This document shows positions 1 through 5,483 of a stretch of 7,026 nt of DNA, piece by piece. The DNA comes from an uncultured Desulfobulbaceae bacterium (GTDB lineage Bacteria; Desulfobacterota; Desulfobulbia; Desulfobulbales; Desulfobulbaceae), in assembly GCA_945787305.1 (NCBI GenBank), contig CALZIH010000156.1:1-7026 (forward strand), written 5' to 3'. The stretch's first letter is position 1, and every line of letters starts with the position of its first letter. Below the pieces are notes generated by a model that worked only from the letters and a program-made list of their open reading frames with translations, did not search any database and had not been told where the DNA came from. The position numbers and the translations under genes were made by a program.

Positions 1-1409
1 TCCTCTTCTGCCAGAATGAGATGACAGGTGTCGCAATCCTGGGAAATGGTTTCTCCGTTTTCGTTTTCATGGGAATCATCGTGACAGCGAAAACAACCGC
101 TTTCACCTCTATGTCCCAGGTAACTTCTGTAGGTGCCAAAACCAATGTGCATGTCAGGAAACACGTTTTCGGTGTAGGTTTGTGTGACCCCGGTGATGGC
201 ATTTTCAAGCATAGATGGGTTTTGCTCGGTTAACTTCGGATAATTTTTATTGTACCAGTATGCTAAATGTTCTGAGATTTTTTTCTCAGCCTCTTCGTGA
301 CTTCTGTATTCCTGGCTGATAATTTCCATGGCCTGTTTTTTGATGTAGGGTAGATCCCTTGGAATCTCACCATTCAACAGCTTTTGATCAAGGGCTTCCT
401 CCTGGCTCAAATAGATGTGGGTCGGACGGTTATGGCAGTCGAGGCAATCCATTGCTTTCCTCCCGCCTTCGTGAGATCCGGCATCAGGTTCGACGGAACC
501 GGCAGTGAAGGCAATTTCCGAGCCGTCTTCCTTGATCAGAATTACGTCACCAATCGTTTCTCGTTTCAAGTCTGCGTATTCGAACATTATTTTTCTGCTC
601 TTTGAAACATGACCATGGATTCCTTCTGCCTTGTGTCCACGATAATTTCCGGTTCCAACCTTCATAAGGAGAATGGTCTGTACATGGGTATTCATTTCAT
701 CGTCAAGGAATTTATCCTTAACTTTCAGATTGTTGCCATGGAAGAGTTCCGGTCGATGACATTCTTCACATGTTTCTCGGGCCGGTCGCAGTCCATGGAT
801 GGGAGTTGCAATGGGTTTTGCATAGCTGTTGAGGGAAACGGCAACCAGCTGTCTGGCCCCGGAAAGTTTAGATTTAACAAACCACTTTGCTCCTGAACCT
901 ATATGGCATTCAACACATGCCACGCGGGAATGGGGAGAATTCTGGTATGCCGTAAATTCCGGAATCATGACCCCATGACATAGTTTTGCGCAAAAACTGA
1001 CTGATTCGGAATAATGGTATCCGTTATAGGCTGTGACCCCGATCACCATAAAATTGAAAAAGGTAATGAATGAAACAAAAAGGATCAATTTGCGCACACT
1101 GTTGAATCGCGTAGATTCTTTGATCAGTCCTTTAAAATCACTGGCTGAAAAAAGAGGAGGAGCTTTTTTGTTTCTCAGGAGAAATAGGCCGACAAACACC
1201 ATGATATGACCCAGGATAAACATCCAGGTGAGTGCACCGTAAACGATAAAACCTGTTTGCGGATTATCAATAACTGCCATTGCTTCGAGCACTGCATAGA
1301 TAACCAGCACAGGAAACAGTATGGTAACGATAATGGCACCGGTTGTGGCAACTTTGCTTTGTCTAATTCCCCTTAGAAAAGCTTTTGCAATGGATCGTGT
1401 TGTCAGCAT
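1..1409 (-). CDS. NapC/NirT-type inner-membrane multiheme cytochrome c (3' end cut by window)
   Basis: This gene was read by translating the reverse complement. It starts at ATG 1409-1407 behind a strong Shine-Dalgarno GGAGG (1415-1419, 5-nt spacing) and stays open for 469 codons to the window edge, so the C-terminus is not seen. Three hydrophobic helices lie at about residues 23-47, 53-78 and 107-128. They are followed by a periplasmic haem domain: CAKLCH at 140-145 (a CX3CH motif, with Met148 just after it as in the NapC/NrfH first haem), then CXXCH motifs at 165, 214, 322, 439 and 459. The segment CLDCHNRPTH at 322 resembles NapC/NirT-family cytochromes of Geobacter-type bacteria. Such proteins take electrons from menaquinol at the membrane and pass them to periplasmic carriers. 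The three-helix anchor plus at least six haems recalls ImcH-like quinol-linked cytochromes rather than the one-helix tetrahaem NapC. The family call is firm; the specific partner and acceptor are unknown. It is probably transcribed from the sigma-54 site at 1558-1572. Confidence 0.93.
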   Translation of the reverse strand, partial: MLTTRSIAKAFLRGIRQSKVATTGAIIVTILFPVLVIYAVLEAMAVIDNPQTGFIVYGALTWMFILGHIMVFVGLFLLRNKKAPPLFSASDFKGLIKESTRFNSVRKLILFVSFITFFNFMVIGVTAYNGYHYSESVSFCAKLCHGVMIPEFTAYQNSPHSRVACVECHIGSGAKWFVKSKLSGARQLVAVSLNSYAKPIATPIHGLRPARETCEECHRPELFHGNNLKVKDKFLDDEMNTHVQTILLMKVGTGNYRGHKAEGIHGHVSKSRKIMFEYADLKRETIGDVILIKEDGSEIAFTAGSVEPDAGSHEGGRKAMDCLDCHNRPTHIYLSQEEALDQKLLNGEIPRDLPYIKKQAMEIISQEYRSHEEAEKKISEHLAYWYNKNYPKLTEQNPSMLENAITGVTQTYTENVFPDMHIGFGTYRSYLGHRGESGCFRCHDDSHENENGETISQDCDTCHLILAEE

Positions 1410-1557
1410 GATTTCCTCCCTTTGAAGCAGGGGTATCTAGAACGATTAAAAGGATGTTTCCTTAGAACATATTGGAATTCGTTCCTTGTCCCGGCGGTAT
1501 TGTTCTTTGTCAAGCGTGCCACTACGTGGTAGGTGCGTGCTGGATATAGAATATAGA

Positions 1558-1572
1558 GCAAACATGATGCCA
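1558..1572 (-). promoter_or_regulatory. sigma-54 (RpoN) promoter, -24/-12 elements
   Basis: Read on the minus strand, this site is TGGCATCATGTTTGC. The consensus TGGCAC-N5-TTGC is matched at every conserved position but one (T for C), and the GG and GC doublets have the required 10-nt spacing. It points toward the multiheme cytochrome gene. The predicted transcription start is near 1546, giving a leader of about 137 nt before the ATG. Sigma-54 promoters need an activator ATPase bound upstream, and the repeated half-sites at 1633-1676 are suitably placed. This was found by eye; no transcript evidence is available. Confidence 0.72.
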
Positions 1573-1581
1573 GAATTTTTG

Positions 1582-1597
1582 ATTTGAAATTTCAAAT
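1582..1597. promoter_or_regulatory. Perfect 16-bp palindrome, possible operator
   Basis: ATTTGAAATTTCAAAT reads identically on both strands. It sits 10 bp upstream of the -24 element of the sigma-54 promoter, roughly -36 to -51 from the predicted start. The position would suit a regulator that competes with or helps sigma-54 RNA polymerase, or a bend site. It is AT-only apart from one G and one C, so chance is possible, but a perfect 16-mer palindrome in a short promoter region is unlikely to be random. The binding factor is unknown. Confidence 0.4.
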
Positions 1598-1632
1598 AGT
1601 TAGTTGTATGTCGGTCAAGAGGTGTTACATTG

Positions 1633-1676
1633 TGGTAGCGCTAAAATGGCCAAAGCGCTACTGCATGGTAACGCTA
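1633..1676. promoter_or_regulatory. Three GTARCGCT half-sites, candidate enhancer (UAS) for a sigma-54 activator
   Basis: GTAGCGCT (1635-1642) and AGCGCTAC (1654-1661) form a perfect 8-bp inverted repeat with an 11-bp spacer. A third copy lies in direct orientation: TGGTAGCGCTA at 1633-1643 and TGGTAACGCTA at 1666-1676, 33 bp apart, about three helical turns. The cluster is about 85 to 130 bp upstream of the predicted cytochrome start, the usual range for enhancer-binding proteins that activate sigma-54 promoters. The repeats are seen directly; their role is inferred. A structured RNA on either strand is a weaker alternative. Confidence 0.5.
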
Positions 1677-1951
1677 GAAGAGGCTGGTATTGCACTGTCA
1701 GGGTGAAGAATTTTACGAAATGGAAGGATGTAATAGATAGGGTGCTGTAAAACTTGGTCTGGATAAACGCAATTTAGATTTCTTGGGCAATGGAAATATA
1801 CCTCCGGAAGGCGAGCCGATTATGAAGGGGGATGGGAGCTTTGTTTTTAGGGTGCCTTGAAAAATTAGGATTTTCGTTCAAGGTCAAGGCATGCGAATAA
1901 TTTTACCACAGGCATATGATTGATATTCCGAGGATAAAATTTTGAGCATAA
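1677..1951. other. Intergenic stretch without a supportable gene
   Basis: No convincing coding region was found. One plus-strand frame is open from 1741 to a TGA at 1858-1860 (39 codons) and reads like protein, with PPEGEP and DGSFVFRVP segments. It lacks a start codon and Shine-Dalgarno sequence, and a TAG at 1738-1740 separates it from a further open stretch back to about 1681. A short ATG frame at 1891 stops after 10 codons. These could be remnants of decayed genes, but they are equally compatible with chance in AT-rich DNA. No convincing promoter for the downstream acyltransferase operon was recognised. Confidence 0.35.
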
Positions 1952-2347
1952 CGGCGAGATTGGGCGAAAATACAATTATTCAAGGTAGCCTTTACACTAT
2001 ACGAAGACTATATCTTTGCCCAAAAATTTGATGACACTCACAAAATTAACCTTTCTTTTATCAAAACGGTTAAAAAATGCGGGAGTGCCATTATTATTGA
2101 ATATGAAACAGAGAGTTGTAAACTCAAGCGGTAAGGCGTCACCCTGATGAGGAGCGATGATGGGTTAAAGGCAGGGGGGAGAACCGATCTTGAACGACTT
2201 GTTGATCTTGCCATTCAGCTGAGAGGGGCAGGTGAACAAGAAAAGATCTCGGTACATTATTTTTGTAAAGCGAAGGACCTACGGCTCTTTTCTACTTTTC
2301 TGACCTCGGATAGACGAAAAAAAGGAAGAAACCAGTATGGTGTTTAA
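1952..2347 (+). pseudogene. Possible decayed HPr-like gene with an in-frame TAA
   Basis: A single reading frame runs from after a TAA at 1949 to the stop at 2347, interrupted only by TAA at 2132-2134. It has 60 codons before and about 70 after, and the second part contains an ATG at 2147 with only a weak Shine-Dalgarno sequence. The first part has no usable start codon in frame. Conceptually translated, it contains INLSFIKTVKKCGSAIIIEY, then after the stop LERLVDLAIQ and KISVHYFC. The order (helix, I-I-I-E strand, second helix, K-I-S-V strand) resembles an HPr fold, but the active-site Arg-Pro after the histidine is absent and there is extra sequence around the stop. The end overlaps the acyltransferase start by 11 bp. 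The HPr resemblance is weak and made by eye. It may be a pseudogene, or the ATG 2147 part may be a small hypothetical gene. Confidence 0.25.
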
Positions 2348-3773
2348 TTCACTCACATTTCTTGTTTTTTTGGTGGTTATCCTCTCTTTGAACCAGCTCC
2401 CCATTTCCTGGAGAATCAAGAAGTGGAATCTCTGGTGGGCCAGCTATCTCTTCTATGCTGCCTGGAACCCGCCCTTTGTCATCTTGTTATGGATTTCAAC
2501 CTTGGTGGATTGGTGGGCCGGAAAATGGCTTGTCGAAGCAAAAAGCACAACCGGAAAAAAAGCCTTTTTATTCTTGAGCCTCGGCGTAAACCTCGGCCTG
2601 CTCGGCTTTTTTAAATACGGGACTTTTCTGCTGGAAAATTTCCAACAGCTTCTCTCCTTGCTAAATATTTCATTTCAACCGGTCGCCCCCAATATCGTTC
2701 TGCCGGTGGGCATATCCTTTTATACCTTCCAGTCCATGTCATATACGTTGGATATCTATCGCGGTAAAATGAAACCATGGGCATCTTTCAGTGATTTTGC
2801 CCTCTATGTTACCTTCTTTCCACAGCTGGTTGCAGGGCCTATTGTCCGGGCTTTTGATTTTTTGCCCCAGCTTGCAACTGTACGCAGGGCTACCCCTTCA
2901 ATGCTGGGCTGGGGCTTTTTGTTAATCACCCTTGGTCTCTTTCAAAAAGTCATACTGGCTGATGGAATTTTTGCACCGGTGGTTGATACGGTTTTCGGCG
3001 CGGTCCAGGATGCCCGTTCATTGGATGGTTGGATAGGGGTTATGGCCTTTTCCAGCCAGATTTTCTTTGATTTTTCAGGCTACTCAACCTGTGCCATTGG
3101 AACCGGCTTATGCCTGGGATTTACCCTGCCGGACAACTTTCGCTTCCCCTACGGTGCTATTGGTTTTTCCGACTTCTGGCGACGCTGGCACATTTCGCTT
3201 TCCTCCTGGCTACGTGACTATCTGTACATCCCTCTTGGCGGCAACCGCAAAGGACGGCTAAGGGCCCAGAGCAATCTGATGTTAACCATGCTTCTCGGCG
3301 GCTTGTGGCATGGGGCATCCTGGAATTTTGTCGTCTGGGGCGGCCTGCATGGTGCGTATTTAATTATGGAAAGGGGGCTCAAACAGATCTTTACAGGGAA
3401 AAACGAAGCAAGAAAAGATCTCCCTGCAGGAGGCAAAGGTTTCCTCCTGGCCTTATTGACCTTCACACTGCTGAATATAAGCTGGATATTTTTTCGGGCC
3501 ACCGACTTCCGCTCTTCTTGTATTTTACTCAAGACAATGATCTTGGGGGGAGCGGCCAGTCAAAAGAGTCTGTTAACCCCGTCCGAGGTTATTGTGGTTA
3601 TTCTGTTAACGGGTACGCTGATGACCACGCACTGGTTGATGCGCAACACAAGCCTTGAGGCGTTAGCAGCCAAAATTCCCTGGGGGGTGCGAGTCGCTAT
3701 CGTCTCGTTTATGCTCATTGCCTTGGCGCTTGCGCCGGGAGAGGACCGTGCCTTTATCTACTTCCAGTTCTAG
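2337..3773 (+). CDS. MBOAT-family O-acyltransferase (AlgI/DltB/PatA-like)
   Basis: This is a polytopic inner-membrane enzyme that passes acetyl groups from a cytoplasmic donor across the membrane to an extracytoplasmic partner, which then esterifies a polysaccharide or envelope glycan. At 478 residues it has the usual AlgI-like length and about ten hydrophobic segments. Family signatures in order are GISFYTFQSMSYTLDIYRG (about 125-143), FFPQLVAGPIVR (160-171), FWRRWHISLSSWLRDYLYIP (280-299) with His285, and GGLWHGASWNFVVWGGLHG (321-339) with His325, the expected catalytic histidine. The N-terminus (MVFNSLTFLVF) is typical, and AGGAAG at 2323-2328 lies 8 nt before the ATG, supporting this start. 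The next gene overlaps its end and encodes an SGNH-type partner, the common two-protein arrangement for O-acetylation. The substrate is not identifiable, and no alginate or D-alanylation genes lie in the window. Confidence 0.95.
   Translation: MVFNSLTFLVFLVVILSLNQLPISWRIKKWNLWWASYLFYAAWNPPFVILLWISTLVDWWAGKWLVEAKSTTGKKAFLFLSLGVNLGLLGFFKYGTFLLENFQQLLSLLNISFQPVAPNIVLPVGISFYTFQSMSYTLDIYRGKMKPWASFSDFALYVTFFPQLVAGPIVRAFDFLPQLATVRRATPSMLGWGFLLITLGLFQKVILADGIFAPVVDTVFGAVQDARSLDGWIGVMAFSSQIFFDFSGYSTCAIGTGLCLGFTLPDNFRFPYGAIGFSDFWRRWHISLSSWLRDYLYIPLGGNRKGRLRAQSNLMLTMLLGGLWHGASWNFVVWGGLHGAYLIMERGLKQIFTGKNEARKDLPAGGKGFLLALLTFTLLNISWIFFRATDFRSSCILLKTMILGGAASQKSLLTPSEVIVVILLTGTLMTTHWLMRNTSLEALAAKIPWGVRVAIVSFMLIALALAPGEDRAFIYFQF
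3737..3741 (+). promoter_or_regulatory. Internal Shine-Dalgarno selecting a GTG start
   Basis: GGGAG, within a longer purine run GGGAGAGG at 3737-3744, lies 6 nt before GTG 3748-3750, inside the last codons of the acyltransferase gene. The TTG codons further upstream in the same frame (3718, 3730) have no comparable site. This supports translational coupling between the two genes. Confidence 0.55.
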
Positions 3774-4794
3774 AGAACGCATCGCAAAATATTTTTCCGG
3801 CCCGGTCTGGCTGCGAACCTGGCTGCTTGCTTTGGTGCTTGTCCTCATCTGTCTTGGAGGCTGGGAAAGCTACTGGCGACTGCAGGGATATAGCCCCTCC
3901 GTAGAGGACAACTGGGAACTGTGGGCGACAATCAGACGCCAGGCAAACCAACGACAAGACAAAACCGTTGCCTTGATCGGCTCTTCTCGTATTCAACTGG
4001 GATTGCATCCGGACGTATTTGTCCGTACCAGTAATATTCGCCCGCTTATGCTGGCAATCGATGGAAATTCTCCTCTGCCGATACTTCAGAATCTGGCGGA
4101 AGACCCTGGATTTTCAGGTCTCGTCATATGCGGTTTGACTCCGCAATGGCTAGCCGAAGAGAAAACAACCAAGAGAAGGGTGTCGAAATGGATTCGAAAA
4201 TATCAGAAGCAGAAATGGTCATCACGTCTGGAAGCTCGTTTAGCAACAGGCGTGCAACAGTTGTTCGTGTTCCGTTTTCCCGGGCTATCACCCGAAAGGA
4301 TCCGGCGTCATCTCACCCATGGCGAACGCCTGAAAAAAGTATATGCCCCGATGCGTCCGGACCGTTACCGTCCGGCTGATTATACAAAGACCGACCTTTC
4401 ACGCTTGAAAAACACAAGGGAAAAAAGAACACGTCAACAGGCAGCCAATACTCTTTCCCTGTCACCTGATGGCTTCAGAGAGCGCATAGCGCAGATATCT
4501 CTATGGGTTGAAAAGATTCAACAACGCGGCGGCCAAGTCATCTTTTTACGGATGCCCTCAGCCGGCACGATTCGGGAAATTGAGGAAACCACCTGGCCCC
4601 GGGATCGTTACTGGAATGTTTTTGCCACCCAACTGAATGAATTGACAATCCATTTCGAAGATTATCCAGCTCTGTCCGGTTTTCCCTCTCCGGACGGTTC
4701 CCACCTGAATGAGGACAGTGCCTCATCTTTTACCGAAGCACTGGTGAACATTCTCCGCGGAAAACAATGGGGTTCAGGGGCAGCAAGTCAATGA
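3748..4794 (+). CDS. Membrane-anchored SGNH-hydrolase-like O-acetyltransferase partner
   Basis: The product is predicted to be a periplasm-facing protein that receives acetyl from the upstream MBOAT enzyme, or removes it, acting on a surface glycan. With the GTG start it has 348 residues: a short cytoplasmic tail, one membrane helix (about 21-39, the WLLALVLVLICLGGW region), then a soluble domain. SGNH features appear in the usual order: GSSR at 78-81 with Ser80 as presumed nucleophile, an IDGNS segment at 104-108, and DGSHLN near the C-terminus with Asp316 and His319 as the other catalytic residues. The serine-early, Asp-x-x-His-late order is DltD-like rather than AlgX/AlgJ-like. The gene overlaps the acyltransferase by 26 bp. 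An upstream TTG at 3718 would add 10 residues and has poorer support. The middle (about 140-240) is Arg/Lys-rich, perhaps suited to an anionic polymer. The fold call is good; the substrate is unknown. Confidence 0.82.
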   Translation: MPLSTSSSRERIAKYFSGPVWLRTWLLALVLVLICLGGWESYWRLQGYSPSVEDNWELWATIRRQANQRQDKTVALIGSSRIQLGLHPDVFVRTSNIRPLMLAIDGNSPLPILQNLAEDPGFSGLVICGLTPQWLAEEKTTKRRVSKWIRKYQKQKWSSRLEARLATGVQQLFVFRFPGLSPERIRRHLTHGERLKKVYAPMRPDRYRPADYTKTDLSRLKNTREKRTRQQAANTLSLSPDGFRERIAQISLWVEKIQQRGGQVIFLRMPSAGTIREIEETTWPRDRYWNVFATQLNELTIHFEDYPALSGFPSPDGSHLNEDSASSFTEALVNILRGKQWGSGAASQ

Positions 4795-5159
4795 GAAGTC
4801 CTTATCAGGTCGATGAGAGTAGATTTTTGATTTATTGTCAAGAGTCCGAAAATAGGGGTTGCCGATTACAACAGGCCTTATCGGTTAAAAAAAAATAAGC
4901 CCATAATTTTTATCCCAATGTGTGGCCGTTGCTATCCTGAAAAAGCACTGGCCCGTTACCCTTCCTTCGAGGTCAATGCAAGCTGCAAGTGTACTACGAA
5001 CCTCTTTCCAGAATATATTACGGGGTGTCCGAGTGCCTGGAATGATGACAATTACTATCGGTCCGGTTTGAGTCGAAATTATCACCGTTCCGTGGCAAGA
5101 GCGCATGTTCGTTTAAGGGGAGTGGGAGGGAAGCGACCCAAGATTATCAAAGCATCAGC
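4795..5159. other. Long operon 3' region or unannotated small transcript; no supportable gene
   Basis: About 365 bp separate the SGNH gene from the first recognisable plus-strand terminator. Open frames on both strands here (plus 4918-5202, minus 5106-4885) lack Shine-Dalgarno sequences, show no recognisable motifs and overlap each other, so I do not call them. A weak inverted repeat GAGGT/ACCTC occurs around 4969-5003. No known RNA family (tRNA, tmRNA, 6S, RNase P, common riboswitches) was recognised. It may be 3' untranslated RNA of the operon or hold a small RNA ended by the terminator. Confidence 0.4.
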
Positions 5160-5192
5160 AGGACACAGTCCACTTGAGGATGTCCTTTTTTT
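5160..5192 (+). terminator. Intrinsic terminator, plus strand
   Basis: AGGACA (5160-5165) pairs with TGTCCT (5181-5186), and an inner TCC/GGA pairing (5169-5171 with 5178-5180) stacks after a 3-nt bulge. Seven T residues follow directly (5186-5192). The hairpin plus U-tract works only in the plus direction, so it would end transcription from the acyltransferase operon or from a transcript starting between 4795 and 5160. Confidence 0.75.
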
Positions 5193-5235
5193 GTTTTTGT
5201 GAACAGGGGCCGGCTCGTCTGCTGGGCAGGTGACA

Positions 5236-5275
5236 AGATGATAGGCGCCCGATTTTCATCGATTGCCTATCATCT
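5236..5275. repeat. Two-tier perfect hairpin without T-tract
   Basis: AGATGATAGGC (5236-5246) is perfectly complementary to GCCTATCATCT (5265-5275). Inside, CGAT (5250-5253) pairs with ATCG (5258-5261) around a TTTC loop, separated from the outer stem by a 3x3 internal loop. No T-run follows on either strand, so it is not a classical terminator. It lies between convergent genes and next to the 55-bp repeats, and could protect RNA 3' ends or belong to the same repeat element. Confidence 0.6.
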
Positions 5276-5307
5276 CTTCTAAACCATCCTCAGAACTTTT
5301 GAGTGTT

Positions 5308-5362
5308 AATTCTGATGAACTCGCAAAAAGTCGAAAACGACATTTGCACTGTACCTAAATAC
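5308..5362 (+). repeat. 55-bp direct repeat, copy A
   Basis: This copy starts AATTCTGATG and ends AAATAC. It matches copy B (5415-5469) at 45 of 55 positions without gaps, including the shared AAAAAGTC and TTTGC blocks; the copies start 107 bp apart. Its right end folds into a perfect hairpin, CACTGTA (5347-5353) with TACAGTG (5360-5366). The sequence is noncoding and looks like a dispersed intergenic repeat, a kind I associate with sulfate-reducing Desulfobacterota, though that recollection is not verified. Confidence 0.65.
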
Positions 5363-5384
5363 AGTGACTTATGACCTTTCCGCC

Positions 5385-5414
5385 GTCGGTGGCGTGGCTT
5401 TTTGCGACACCGAC
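5385..5414. repeat. Hairpin between the two repeat copies
   Basis: GTCGGTG (5385-5391) is perfectly complementary to CACCGAC (5408-5414), with a 16-nt loop containing CTTTTTG. It occupies the spacer just before copy B, so the unit has a repeat-hairpin-repeat layout. Confidence 0.5.
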
Positions 5415-5469
5415 AATTCTGATGGATTCGTAAAAAGTCAAAAACGCCGTTTGCGCTGTATGGAAATAC
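5415..5469 (+). repeat. 55-bp direct repeat, copy B
   Basis: This is the second copy of the direct repeat at 5308-5362, at 82% identity by hand count. It ends 14 bp before the stop codon of the minus-strand cytochrome gene, so it lies in that gene's 3' untranslated region. Several substitutions destroy the CACTGTA/TACAGTG hairpin seen in copy A, suggesting the copies are diverging without strong constraint on that stem. Confidence 0.65.
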
Positions 5470-5483
5470 GAAAAATCGCGCTG

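Noticed and set aside
21..896. Plus-strand open frames at 21-233, 384-605 and 609-896.
   Set aside because: They are antisense to the multiheme cytochrome gene, whose frame with six haem motifs is clearly the coding one.
1573..1584. IHF-like sequence AATCAAAAATTC on the minus strand.
   Set aside because: It has one mismatch to the core consensus and directly abuts the -24 element, where IHF would clash with RNA polymerase.
4862..4892. Short stem CCGAT/ATCGG followed by an A-run, terminator-like.
   Set aside because: On the plus strand the run is A, not T, and on the minus strand the T-run precedes the hairpin, so neither direction gives a terminator.
4885..5202. Overlapping open frames on both strands (plus 4918-5202, minus 5106-4885).
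   Set aside because: No Shine-Dalgarno sequence, no recognisable motifs, mutual antisense overlap, and the plus frame runs into the terminator hairpin.
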